64,000 bases of DNA from positions 44,439 to 108,438 of the forward strand of contig JAGCGS010000032.1 of NCBI GenBank assembly GCA_017649485.1, read 5' to 3'. The notes under the pieces were generated by a model. It did no database searches. It had not been told where the DNA came from and worked only from the letters and a program-made list of their open reading frames with translations. The position numbers and the translations under genes were made by a program. Every line of letters starts with the position of its first letter. Position 1 is the stretch's first letter. This DNA is from Bacteroidaceae bacterium (lineage in GTDB: Bacteria; Bacteroidota; Bacteroidia; Bacteroidales; Bacteroidaceae). Below, in pieces: positions 16,972 through 25,075 of this stretch.

Positions 16972-18360
16972 ATGAAAAAAGCATTATTTGGCTTAGCTTT
17001 GCTGAGCATTTCCACCTCCACTTTTGCTGGAGGCGTTTTAACCAATACCAACCAATCCGTAGCATTTATTAGAATGATGACGCGAGGAGCTATGATTGAT
17101 TCTGATGGACCCTATTCTAACCCCGCAGGTTTAGGATTCCTTCAGCGTGAAGGTCTCCACCTCTCATTCAATTGGCAAAATGCCTACCAAGAACGCAATA
17201 TTGATGCCACCTTTCCCCTGTTCCCCGAAGCCGACAACCATCGTTTCTATAAAGGGACCGCTTCTGCTCCCGTCATCCCCTCACTTTTCCTAACATACAA
17301 GAAAGGTCCTTGGGCTATTTCTGCCTATGGTGGCGTTGTTGGTGGAGGTGGAGAAGCATCCTACAGTAAAGGTTTGCCGATGTTCGACTCTGGCGTTATG
17401 GCGAAGATTGCAGCTAATCCCACCGTGCAGTCAGTGATGCAGGCAACAGGTGCCAAAGCTGCTTCTGACTTGTATGACCTCAATACTGCAATGAAGGGAC
17501 GTCAATACATCTATTCATTCCAAGCTGGTGTTACCTATCGTGCAACCGACTGGCTGTCTGTATATGCTGGTATGCGAATGAACTATTTTACTGGTGGATA
17601 CAAGGGCTATGTCACTGCTATGGCTAAGCCTGAGCTGTTGCAGAACCCAGTTATCCAACAGGCAGCATCCGCTAACCCTGCTTTGGCAGCTCTCGCTAAT
17701 CAGCCTTTGGTTGATCTTCGTTTGGATGTTGACCAGAAAGGATGGGGTGTGGCTCCCATTATCGGCGCTCATGTGAAGTTGAATAAATGGAACATTGGCT
17801 TGAAATATGAACTGAAAGCCAACCTCAATATTGAGAATGATACCAAAGAGAACTCCGACCCTAACGGTGCTTTGGCAGCTTATAGCAATGGTGTGAACAC
17901 ACCAAGCGATGTTCCATCCTTGCTCAGTGCAGCTGTGATGTATGAGGTTCTGCCTTCATTACGTGCCAGCATTGAATATCATCATTTCTTCGACAAGGAT
18001 GCTGAGATGGCGAATGATAAGCAGAAAGCTTTGACAAGTGGTACCAATGAGTATCAGGTGGGTGTAGAGTGGGATGCTCACAAATATATTACCCTAAGCG
18101 CAGGTTATCAGCGCACCGACTATGGACTGAGTGATGATTTCCAGTATGACACCTCTTTCTTCTGCGATTCTTATTCAATGGGTTTCGGTGGGGTAGTACA
18201 TCTTTCTTCTCGCATGAAGGTAAACATAGGTTATTTCTGGACTCATTACCATAAATATACCAAGCAGTCAAGTAATTACAATGGCACTACCTTGCCAGGT
18301 AAAAATGTGTATAGCCGTCACAACAAAGTGTTTGGTGCTAGTATAGATTACATTTTCTAA
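16972..18360 (+). CDS. FadL/OmpP1/TodX-type outer membrane porin
   Basis: The 462-residue protein has a signal peptide ending STFAGG and the family's NPAGLGFLQREGLHLSFNWQ pattern near residues 48-68 (the usual NPA(G/A)L motif). Many alternating beta-strands follow, and it ends in an aromatic residue (ASIDYIF), as outer membrane barrels do. FadL-type channels pass hydrophobic compounds such as fatty acids; the substrate here is unknown. The insert at about 140-180 is Ala- and Gln-rich. The gene stands alone, with its own promoter. Confidence 0.88.
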   Translation: MKKALFGLALLSISTSTFAGGVLTNTNQSVAFIRMMTRGAMIDSDGPYSNPAGLGFLQREGLHLSFNWQNAYQERNIDATFPLFPEADNHRFYKGTASAPVIPSLFLTYKKGPWAISAYGGVVGGGGEASYSKGLPMFDSGVMAKIAANPTVQSVMQATGAKAASDLYDLNTAMKGRQYIYSFQAGVTYRATDWLSVYAGMRMNYFTGGYKGYVTAMAKPELLQNPVIQQAASANPALAALANQPLVDLRLDVDQKGWGVAPIIGAHVKLNKWNIGLKYELKANLNIENDTKENSDPNGALAAYSNGVNTPSDVPSLLSAAVMYEVLPSLRASIEYHHFFDKDAEMANDKQKALTSGTNEYQVGVEWDAHKYITLSAGYQRTDYGLSDDFQYDTSFFCDSYSMGFGGVVHLSSRMKVNIGYFWTHYHKYTKQSSNYNGTTLPGKNVYSRHNKVFGASIDYIF

Positions 18361-18393
18361 ATACTCTTTCATTTAACTATTTTTGCGCAAAAG

Positions 18394-18425
18394 TTTGCAT
18401 ACTTCCCTGATTATGCTTACTTTTG
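18394..18425 (+). promoter_or_regulatory. Promoter of the queuosine pair
   Basis: TTTG (18394-18397), exactly 20 bases, then TACTTTTG (18418-18425). A second -7-like box, TATTTTTG, lies at 18379-18386, and both boxes continue into CGC. The predicted start near 18432 leaves a leader of about 67 bases that holds the riboswitch. Confidence 0.65.
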
Positions 18426-18460
18426 CGCCGTTTTTATTAAATAGGACGCTGCTAATAACA

Positions 18461-18498
18461 GCCGTGTATTCCAGAACACCACGTAAAAAACAGGAAAA
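18461..18498 (+). promoter_or_regulatory. Probable preQ1-I riboswitch before the queuosine transporter gene
   Basis: P1 is CGTG (18463-18466) with CACG (18480-18483), and C18479 sits just 5' of the P1 closing strand, where the preQ1-pairing cytosine is found. The loop TTCCAGAACAC resembles the B. subtilis loop UUCUAGCUACAC. The tail TAAAAAACAGG (18484-18494) supplies the A-rich strand and P2: G18474-C18491, C18472-G18493 and C18471-G18494, with an A.A mismatch between. The tail's AGG is also the likely ribosome-binding site, 4 bases before the ATG, so preQ1 binding would block translation. A small GCTG/CAGC hairpin (18448-18462) precedes it. The downstream genes belong to the queuosine pathway, which supports the call. 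Confidence 0.75.
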
Positions 18499-19179
18499 AT
18501 GAAACAACAAGTATCAGTAACATTCATGCTGCTGGGCATATTGTTTAATGTATGTCTCGTAGCTTCCAACTTGCTTGGAACCAAGCTCATTGATGTTTTC
18601 GGCATCAGCGTAACGGGAGGTCTCATGATTTTCCCAATCTCTTACATTATTAACGACTGCGTTGCAGAAGTTTGGGGTTATCGCAAAGCCCGCCTCCTTA
18701 TTTGGAGCGGATTTGTCAGCAACTTCTTTACAGTAGCCGTAGGTTTGATAGCAGTAGCCGTACCTGCCGCACCATTTTGGGAAGGCGAGGAGCATTTTAA
18801 TTTCGTGTTCGGCATGGCTCCCCGTATCGCCTTTGCTTCACTGATGGCCTATCTGGTAGGCTCCTTCCTCAATGCCTGGGTAATGAGTCGCATGAAGATA
18901 GCCAGCAAAGGAGCTCGTTTCTCCTTGCGTGCCATCTGGTCGACTGTTGTGGGAGAAACTGGCGATTCGTTGATTTTCTTTCCAATAGCTTTTGGCGGGC
19001 TCATTGGTTGGTATGAGCTCATCGTCATGATGATTACCCAAATCATCCTCAAAACCTTGTATGAAATCATCGTTCTACCCATCACCATCCGCGTGGTAAA
19101 GAAAGTCAAGAAGATGGAGGAAACCGATGTCTATGATGACAATGTGTCCTATAATGTGTTGAAAGTAAAAGATCTTTAA
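18499..19179 (+). CDS. yhhQ: Queuosine precursor transporter (YhhQ/VUT family)
   Basis: The 226-residue protein has about six membrane helices and the family pattern: [42 protein letters not shown], followed by the later [12 protein letters not shown] and [14 protein letters not shown]. YhhQ proteins import queuosine precursors (preQ0/preQ1 or queuine) through the inner membrane. queC starts two bases after its stop. A preQ1-type riboswitch overlaps its ribosome-binding site. Confidence 0.92.
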   Translation: MKQQVSVTFMLLGILFNVCLVASNLLGTKLIDVFGISVTGGLMIFPISYIINDCVAEVWGYRKARLLIWSGFVSNFFTVAVGLIAVAVPAAPFWEGEEHFNFVFGMAPRIAFASLMAYLVGSFLNAWVMSRMKIASKGARFSLRAIWSTVVGETGDSLIFFPIAFGGLIGWYELIVMMITQIILKTLYEIIVLPITIRVVKKVKKMEETDVYDDNVSYNVLKVKDL

Positions 19180-19181
19180 CT

Positions 19182-19844
19182 ATGATTGACGAAAAAGTAT
19201 TGGTGGTGTTCAGCGGTGGGCAGGATTCCACCACTTGCCTGTTTTGGGCGAAGCGCGAGTTTAAGGAAGTTCATGCCGTTAGTTACCGCTATGGTCAGAA
19301 GCATGAGATTGAAGTAGAGTTGGCTCGTAAGATTGCCGAAAAAGCTGGTGTACCTTTTGAAGTGATGAATATCCCTTTGGTAGGTCAGTTGGGACATAAC
19401 TCTTTGACAGACTCTTCGATGGTGATGGATCAGGAGGTGCCAGAGAAAGGATTGCCCAATACTTTTGTGCCTGGTCGTAACATGTTTTTCTTAAGCATCG
19501 CCGCAGTCTATGCTCGTGAAAGAGGTATACGCCACTTGGTTACTGGCGTTTCACAAACCGACTATAGTGGATATCCCGATTGTCGCGATGCCTTCGTCAA
19601 GTCGCTGAATGTCACTTTGAACCTTGCAATGGACTATCAGTTTGTGATTCATACACCATTAATGTGGATTGATAAAGCGCAGACTTGGGAATTGTCAGAC
19701 AAACTGGGTGTGCTTGACATTGTACGCAACGAAACCCTTACTTGCTACAATGGCATTCAGGGCGATGGATGTGGACATTGTCCGTCATGCAAGCTTCGCA
19801 ACGAGGGATTGCGAAAATATTTATCGTACAAAGCAACCTTGTAA
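19182..19844 (+). CDS. queC: 7-cyano-7-deazaguanine synthase
   Basis: The 220-residue protein has the PP-loop ATPase motif [16 protein letters not shown] at the N-terminus and the C-terminal zinc cysteines [19 protein letters not shown]. Between them are [13 protein letters not shown] and [15 protein letters not shown], both typical of QueC. It makes preQ0 from 7-carboxy-7-deazaguanine with ATP and ammonia. No queD, queE or queF follows in this window, so the rest of the pathway is elsewhere or the cell also salvages precursors through the linked transporter. Confidence 0.95.
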   Translation: MIDEKVLVVFSGGQDSTTCLFWAKREFKEVHAVSYRYGQKHEIEVELARKIAEKAGVPFEVMNIPLVGQLGHNSLTDSSMVMDQEVPEKGLPNTFVPGRNMFFLSIAAVYARERGIRHLVTGVSQTDYSGYPDCRDAFVKSLNVTLNLAMDYQFVIHTPLMWIDKAQTWELSDKLGVLDIVRNETLTCYNGIQGDGCGHCPSCKLRNEGLRKYLSYKATL

Positions 19845-19871
19845 TTTTACACCTATTTAACTTTATTATTC

Positions 19872-19902
19872 TTTGATTTCTGATTATTTGTTTGTACTTT
19901 TA
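19872..19902 (+). promoter_or_regulatory. Promoter of the plug-protein/TlpA pair
   Basis: TTTG (19872-19875), 19 bases, then TACTTTTA (19895-19902), one mismatch from TAnnTTTG. The ATG follows at 19930. Confidence 0.45.
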
Positions 19903-19929
19903 CCCCCGAGAAATAAAAATAGAACGACA

Positions 19930-20592
19930 ATGATTAGGAAATACATAAGTCTGTTATTCGTAACACTAATGACGATGCCCTCTGCGGCTCAGGAGATATC
20001 TGGTGTTGTCATGAAGAATGGCAAACCTAAGAAAGGCATAACTGTGTGGCTCAAGAAAGCCGACAAGCTGGCAGAAACTGACAAAGATGGGCATTTCTTT
20101 TTTAATGATGCTTTTAGCGGCGATACCCTTCAGATTACTGCAACCGCAAAAACCGATGCCAAGATTATCCTAACCGATTGGAAGGAAATCACTATCAACC
20201 TCGAAAAGAAAAATTTCACCTTCAATGGCGGAAAAGGCGAGACTACTGGAGAATACATTACACTTCCGACAATGAAACCAGGCGAGGGGGTGACTCATGA
20301 AATGATTATGCGCTCTGGGCTACGTACCATCCCTGATATCATACGCAACTACATATCTGGTGTTGTGGTGCTTACTGATGGGGGCTCAACTAAGGTTCAG
20401 GTGCATGGTATTAGCTCAGTAAATTCAGGTACTGACCCCTTGGTAGTGCTTGATGGCATTGCTTTGCAGGGTGCAGACCTTGATACCCTTGTGCCAGTAG
20501 AGACCATTGCTTCGCTCAAAGTTATTAAAGATGGAGCTGGTTATGGCGTGCGCGGTGCCAATGGTGTTATAGAGATTGAAACCATCAAATAA
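19930..20592 (+). CDS. TonB-receptor plug-domain protein without beta-barrel
   Basis: From the ATG at 19930 the protein is 220 residues: a signal peptide (ending PSAAQ), a carboxypeptidase-regulatory-like beta domain (EISGVVMKNGKPKKGITVWL...), and a TonB plug (about 115-218) with VQVHGISSVNSGTDPLVVLDGI, ASLKVIKDGAGYGVRGANGVIEIE. A full receptor would continue with some 500 or more barrel residues, but here the frame stops right after the plug and the next gene starts in a TAATG overlap. This is therefore a stand-alone plug protein. An upstream in-frame start at 19873 would overlap the promoter and was rejected. Confidence 0.8.
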   Translation: MIRKYISLLFVTLMTMPSAAQEISGVVMKNGKPKKGITVWLKKADKLAETDKDGHFFFNDAFSGDTLQITATAKTDAKIILTDWKEITINLEKKNFTFNGGKGETTGEYITLPTMKPGEGVTHEMIMRSGLRTIPDIIRNYISGVVVLTDGGSTKVQVHGISSVNSGTDPLVVLDGIALQGADLDTLVPVETIASLKVIKDGAGYGVRGANGVIEIETIK

Positions 20593-21665
20593 TGAAACAA
20601 TGGCTGTTGACTATATGGCTTGTTGTAACTTGTCTTTGTGCTTGGGCACAAGATGAGGTCAGCTACCGCATCAATGGCACTGTGCCTGTTGGTGTCAGAA
20701 CCGTTTTCCTCAATACCCTCCGCAATGAACCTATAGATACTGCCTTGGTTGAAAATGGTCGCTTTCAATTGCAAGGAACGTTGCCCATGCATACCTTTGT
20801 TACCCTTGCCGATGATGGTACAGACTTGCCTGTCAATGTCTTGATTGACGGAACACCTTTGGAAATCAACATGGAACGTGGCACATTGAAAGGCTCGAAA
20901 ATCAATGAACGCCTTAATAAGGTTGATCGTAACATAACTGACCTTACCATTGATTATTTGCAAGACCAAATGGAATATGCACAGGTCAAGCAGTGGCAGA
21001 CAGAGGTGCGTGACTCGCTACGTCGAGTGATGACTGCCACTTACAATAAGCTCGTGGTGGAGATGAAGAATGTCATTCGTGATAATCCTGATAATGTCAT
21101 TCCTGCACTCTATCTCTCTCAAATCTATAATACACTGACTATTGATGAACTCAAGGAATATCTTGACGAACGTCATGCTTATGCCAGTCATCCCCTTTGT
21201 TTGGGCGCTTGGCGCATGCTCAATCATCATGAGAAAACAAATATAGGTACTAAATTTACCGACCTTGTTGAGGCTGATACAGCTGGTGTGAGCCATCCTA
21301 TCAGCGAGTATGTGGGAAAGGGTAACATCGTTATGGTGGATTTCTGGGCGAGTTGGTGTGTGCCTTGCATGCAAGAGATGGAGCATGTCAAGGCTATCTA
21401 CAATAAATATCGCGACAAAGGCTTCCAGATTGTTGGACTCTCTTTTGACAGGAGCCGTGATTCATGGGTTAATGCCATTGTCAATCATGAACTCAACTGG
21501 ATACACCTCAGCGACCTCAAGTATTGGAATAGCGAGGCCTCTGTTGTTTATGGCATCAGTTCCATACCCGCCAATCTCTTGCTTGATGGCGAGGGAACCA
21601 TTATTGCGACCGACTTGCGAGGGGTGGATTTTGAAAGAAAACTCAGACAAATATATGGTTATTAA
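20592..21665 (+). CDS. TlpA-like thioredoxin-fold protein (DUF4369 plus thioredoxin)
   Basis: The 357-residue protein has a signal peptide (LCAWAQ), a DUF4369-type beta domain (about 22-110, VSYRINGTVPVGVRTVFL), a helical middle part, and a C-terminal TlpA/AhpC-type thioredoxin domain with the active site DFWASWCVPCMQEM near residue 257 and the cis-proline region YGISSIPANLLLDGEG. It acts in the periplasm as a disulfide reductase or oxidoreductase. It is translationally coupled to the plug protein, so the two may form a unit. Confidence 0.88.
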   Translation: MKQWLLTIWLVVTCLCAWAQDEVSYRINGTVPVGVRTVFLNTLRNEPIDTALVENGRFQLQGTLPMHTFVTLADDGTDLPVNVLIDGTPLEINMERGTLKGSKINERLNKVDRNITDLTIDYLQDQMEYAQVKQWQTEVRDSLRRVMTATYNKLVVEMKNVIRDNPDNVIPALYLSQIYNTLTIDELKEYLDERHAYASHPLCLGAWRMLNHHEKTNIGTKFTDLVEADTAGVSHPISEYVGKGNIVMVDFWASWCVPCMQEMEHVKAIYNKYRDKGFQIVGLSFDRSRDSWVNAIVNHELNWIHLSDLKYWNSEASVVYGISSIPANLLLDGEGTIIATDLRGVDFERKLRQIYGY

Positions 21666-21677
21666 AATTATAATACT

Positions 21678-21890
21678 ATGAAAAAGAATGATATAGGTAC
21701 CAATGCAGGATTAGTTTGGCGTACTTTATACTATAAAGGTACTAAGGCCACCTTTAATGATCTGATGAAAGAAACAGGCTTGACAGCTATCGACCTGTCA
21801 TCCGCCATAGGCTGGCTCGCTCGCGAAGACAAAGTTGTATTCACCCAGGAAAATGGTGAAGATAATATTGATATTTACAGGGATTGTTGA
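21678..21890 (+). CDS. Small winged-helix protein (DUF2582/PF10771 type)
   Basis: The 70-residue protein reads as one winged helix: IGTNAGLVWRTL, the helix-turn-helix FNDLMKETGLTAIDLSSAIGWLAREDKVVF and a short wing. It closely resembles the 71-residue protein at 52777-52992, including the identical AIGWLAREDK. It lies 12 bases after the TlpA-like gene. Its last 16 bases overlap the 3' end of rmuC on the other strand. The target is unknown. Confidence 0.75.
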   Translation: MKKNDIGTNAGLVWRTLYYKGTKATFNDLMKETGLTAIDLSSAIGWLAREDKVVFTQENGEDNIDIYRDC

Positions 21891-23404
21891 TTCTCTAAGG
21901 CTGGTATATCGTCAACATCGACAAGCTGGGGCAGCGGATTTTTATCACTCTGCTTTGCACCCAGTTTTATTAGTTTGTCGCAGGTTTGTAAGATACTTTT
22001 CCCTCCGGGACTCAGGTTTTTTACTCCGTCATCATATGAAGCTTTGGCTGTTTCGAGCGCTTTGCCTAAGGTCTGATAGCGTTTCATAAACAGTCCCACT
22101 CTGTCCAGCATCTCGTTAGCCAGTTTATACACTTGTTCATGATTCTGGATCTGAGTAATTTGCGTCCATGTAAGTGCGATGATGCGCAGCGCGGCAAACA
22201 AAGTCTGCTCGTCAGCAATAAATACATTCTTAGCCATTGCTTTACGCCACAAATCAGGTTGCGCTTTCAGTGCCGTCCATAATGCACCAGTATTCGGCAC
22301 AAACATGATTACATAATCCATCTTCACCTTTGGTTTCTGGATATATTTAGAATAGTCCTTGCAGGCCAACTCTTTCACATGCTTGTTGATACTGTCAACA
22401 TGAGCTTTCAACAGTTTATCGCGTTCAGTTTCATCCTCTGCATTCACATAATCGATAAAAGCTGTCAGTGAAACCTTAGAGTCAATAATTACTTCGCGTC
22501 GCTGATCCAAATGTAGAATTACATCCGGCCGCATCATCGATCCTTCGTCCGATCTGCTAATTTCTCCTTGAGTGTTGCGGATATAAGGCTGCATATCATA
22601 ATGCACACCTTCTGTCAGTCCCTGCGACTCCAGCAACTCATTCAGTACAGTCTCCCCCCAGTCGCCCTGTATTTTCGAACCATGTTTGAATACTCTCGTC
22701 AGTTCCTCCGTACTCATCTTGGCAGCCTCACTTTGCCGTAACATATTTTCTAAGTTAACCTTCAGCTCACTGTTCATTTTTGTCTGTTCCAGTGTGTTGT
22801 CGGCCATCACTTGCTTCATCTTATCTATTGTCTCCTTCAGTGGATTCACAATCTGAACGATATTCTGGTTGCTTGACTCTGCAAATTCTTGCTGGCGTTG
22901 TTTAAGCATCTCCTCTGAAGCCGACCTCAATTGTGCTGTTACTTTCGCGATAGTTTCATCAAACTTTTCCTGCTGTACCTCAATCGCTTGTCGGTGACTT
23001 TTCTCTTGGGCTTCCAGCCGCTCCTTCCATGCTTTATCCAGTTTTGCCATTGCTTCATCGTGATGTTGTTTTTGGGTATCCAATCGCTCTTGATATGATT
23101 TTTCGGTGGTAGTCAACGACTCTTGATTGCGTCTCTCTGCCTCAGCCTTGATGTTGGCAATTTGTTTCTCAAGTTCATTCTTAGCTGTGCGCATCCGCTC
23201 TTCCCAGTCAGCTTTAGCGGCCTGCATCACCTGTTGATACTCCAGCTTCTCTGATTCTAACAGTTTTGTTTCGTTCTCCAGTTGCACGCGAGCCACTTCC
23301 AGCCTCGTCCTCAGCTGGTTCTTTTGGCGATACATCATCAAAATACCTATGGTTGCCAATATGATGACACAAACAAATATTATTGTCACACCGGAGACTT
23401 CCAT
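21875..23404 (-). CDS. rmuC: RmuC-family protein
   Basis: From the ATG at 23404 the protein is 509 residues: an N-terminal membrane segment (about 5-23), a long coiled coil (about 25-185, rich in Glu, Gln and Lys), and the RmuC nuclease-like domain (about 225-480) with QGDWGETVLNELLE, RPDVILHLDQRREVIIDSKVSL and DYVIMFVPNTGALWTAL. RmuC limits certain recombination events; its biochemical activity is predicted from the PD-(D/E)xK-like fold (here D...DSK). A longer frame to 23455 uses a start with no clear ribosome-binding site. Confidence 0.9.
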   Translation of the reverse strand: MEVSGVTIIFVCVIILATIGILMMYRQKNQLRTRLEVARVQLENETKLLESEKLEYQQVMQAAKADWEERMRTAKNELEKQIANIKAEAERRNQESLTTTEKSYQERLDTQKQHHDEAMAKLDKAWKERLEAQEKSHRQAIEVQQEKFDETIAKVTAQLRSASEEMLKQRQQEFAESSNQNIVQIVNPLKETIDKMKQVMADNTLEQTKMNSELKVNLENMLRQSEAAKMSTEELTRVFKHGSKIQGDWGETVLNELLESQGLTEGVHYDMQPYIRNTQGEISRSDEGSMMRPDVILHLDQRREVIIDSKVSLTAFIDYVNAEDETERDKLLKAHVDSINKHVKELACKDYSKYIQKPKVKMDYVIMFVPNTGALWTALKAQPDLWRKAMAKNVFIADEQTLFAALRIIALTWTQITQIQNHEQVYKLANEMLDRVGLFMKRYQTLGKALETAKASYDDGVKNLSPGGKSILQTCDKLIKLGAKQSDKNPLPQLVDVDDIPALENQQSL

Positions 23405-23487
23405 CCTATTATTATTTATTATTGCAAAAATAACATAAATGATTGAGAAAACCAAACAGTAAGCCTCGCTTTATTTGTGATGATGTT

Positions 23488-23530
23488 AAAAAGAAAAAGA
23501 GAGACACTTTTTTCAGTGTGTCTCTCTCTT
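23488..23530 (-). terminator. Terminator after the 23561-23938 gene
   Basis: On the minus strand AGAGAGACAC (23528-23519) pairs with GTGTCTCTCT (23508-23499), ten pairs, followed by a T-rich run. Confidence 0.8.
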
Positions 23531-23560
23531 ATAAATCAAGGAGTAAACGCTTAGAACTTA

Positions 23561-23938
23561 TTATTTCCGTTTGCCTTCAATTGGGAACTGACCCATCATA
23601 GCGCCCTTAGCTTTGTCCTCACCATCGAGAGTTAAGTACATGTCGATGTTCATACCAGCCATAGCTGTGTAGAAGGTGAAAGAGATCTCGTCGGCTTTCT
23701 CGGTATTGATGTCCTCGCATTCTATCTTCTCGTCGCCCATTGCCTCTGCAGTAAGGTAACCGGTAATCTTGCCCTCTTTCTCTTCAATAACCATATCCAT
23801 CTCGGTGTCACCCATAGGAGTGCTGGCTGTCAAGGTCCAGGTGCCAATAAAAGGATTCTTCTTGTCCTGTGCCTGAGCGTTGTTAGAGAAACTCAGCATG
23901 GCCAGGAGGCAAACAAACATAAATGCAAACTTTTTCAT
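23561..23938 (-). CDS. Small secreted protein, unknown function
   Basis: The 125-residue protein has a clear signal peptide (cleavage near AQAQD, about residue 24) and a beta-rich mature part that begins NPFIGTWTLTASTPMGDTEMDM. The opening GTW pattern followed by repeated short strands resembles lipocalin-like or DUF-type beta-barrel proteins of Bacteroidetes. No catalytic motif is visible. It stands alone between two terminators. A weak TATCTTCG box lies at 23987-23994 on the same strand. Confidence 0.6.
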   Translation of the reverse strand: MKKFAFMFVCLLAMLSFSNNAQAQDKKNPFIGTWTLTASTPMGDTEMDMVIEEKEGKITGYLTAEAMGDEKIECEDINTEKADEISFTFYTAMAGMNIDMYLTLDGEDKAKGAMMGQFPIEGKRK

Positions 23939-24010
23939 AATCTATTCTCTTTTTTTGTTTATTAATTCAGTTATTGTTTCTGTATGCGAAGATAGACAAT
24001 AAAAATGAAA

Positions 24011-24044
24011 CAATGGCAAAAAAGGACGAACTTTTTTGCCATTG
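24011..24044 (-). terminator. Terminator after the DUF1080 gene
   Basis: CAATGGCAAAAAAG (24011-24024) and CTTTTTTGCCATTG (24031-24044) form a perfect 14-pair hairpin with a 6-base loop. Read on the minus strand it is followed by a T-rich stretch. Confidence 0.75.
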
Positions 24045-24088
24045 TGTGGTATTAAGGATATCAAAAGGGTATTTTAGACCAATTGATA

Positions 24089-24931
24089 TTACATCTTGCG
24101 GATCCAGATATTGCGGAAGCTGATGCCTGGGCTTGGGTCACCATGTGACTGCAGCAAAATGGCACTGTCGCCATGTACCTTTGTCTGAGGCCAGCCGATA
24201 TACTCGGTAGTACCCCAGATCTCAGTGTGGTTCTGCAGCACTACGCCATTGTGAATCACAGTTACGTAAGGATGTACTTTGTAAGTGCCGTCAGCATTGA
24301 ATACAGGAGCCTCATAGATGATATCATAAACGTTCCACTCACCTGGCTTGCGCATTGCGTTTACCAATGGAGGAGTCTGCTTGTAGATAGCACCTGTCAT
24401 ACCGTTTACGTAAGTCTCGTTGTTGTAGCAGTCAAGAATCTGTACCTCATACAGATTTTCCTGCAGATATACACCGCTGTTGCCACGTGACTGGCTGGTG
24501 AACTGAGCATCCATCTCAGGCACACACCATTCAATGTGGAGCTGGAAACTGCCGAATACCTGCTTGGTCTTGATGTCGCCTCCACCGTTTCTGTAGTCCT
24601 TGTTGACAGTCATTACACCGTCCTTCACAGTCCACTTAGCTGGAGCCTCACCACCGCCACGCTGTGGGGTTACCCAGTTGTCAGTCATAGACTTCTCTGT
24701 GCCATCGAACAGGACGATAGCATCAGATGGAGCACTGGCTGTAGCCTGGTTGCCAGGAGTCACTTTTCTGGGTTGTGGTGACCAATACTCTGACATGGTA
24801 GGTGTCATACCTACACCAATCTTATCATTGCGTACATCCTGTGGTGCTTGCTGTGGCCTCTGTTGAGGCTGCTGAGCGAAAGACATACCGCAAGCCATAG
24901 CGAAAATGCTTAAAACGAATAGTTTCTTCAT
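24089..24931 (-). CDS. DUF1080 (3-keto-disaccharide hydrolase-like) secreted protein
   Basis: From the ATG at 24931 the protein is 280 residues: a signal peptide ending SFAQQ, a Pro/Gln-rich linker, then the DUF1080 jelly-roll (about 60-280) with IVLFDGTEKSMTDNWV, VKDGVMTV, FGSFQLHIEW, GNSGVYLQENLYEVQILD and GPIMLQSHG-like ILLQSHGDPSPGISFRNIWIR. The family includes 3-keto-glucoside hydrolases and lectin-like proteins. A longer in-frame start at 24958 lacks a ribosome-binding site. The gene is isolated, which gives no hint of the substrate. Confidence 0.85.
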   Translation of the reverse strand: MKKLFVLSIFAMACGMSFAQQPQQRPQQAPQDVRNDKIGVGMTPTMSEYWSPQPRKVTPGNQATASAPSDAIVLFDGTEKSMTDNWVTPQRGGGEAPAKWTVKDGVMTVNKDYRNGGGDIKTKQVFGSFQLHIEWCVPEMDAQFTSQSRGNSGVYLQENLYEVQILDCYNNETYVNGMTGAIYKQTPPLVNAMRKPGEWNVYDIIYEAPVFNADGTYKVHPYVTVIHNGVVLQNHTEIWGTTEYIGWPQTKVHGDSAILLQSHGDPSPGISFRNIWIRKM

Positions 24932-24985
24932 GGTTGTTATAAAATTTAAATTAAACAATAATCTTCCTTGGAACGAATTCCACTA

Positions 24986-24993
24986 CAAATGTA
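24986..24993 (-). promoter_or_regulatory. -7 box of the DUF1080 gene
   Basis: The minus strand reads TACATTTG 55 bases upstream of the ATG at 24931. No convincing -33 box. Confidence 0.35.
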
Positions 24994-25037
24994 TGAAAAA
25001 AAGTAATTGCCTATTCATATTTTAAGAAAAAAATGGC

Positions 25038-25045
25038 TAATTTTG
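25038..25045 (+). promoter_or_regulatory. -7 box of the M28 peptidase gene
   Basis: TAATTTTG lies 30 bases before the ATG at 25076, in the divergent region shared with the DUF1080 gene. Confidence 0.4.
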
Positions 25046-25075
25046 GCGTGACGAATAAAAAAACATTGTTTCCAT

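Noticed and set aside
18499-19844. Complete queuosine pathway operon
   Set aside because: Only the transporter and queC are present; queD, queE and queF are not in the window.
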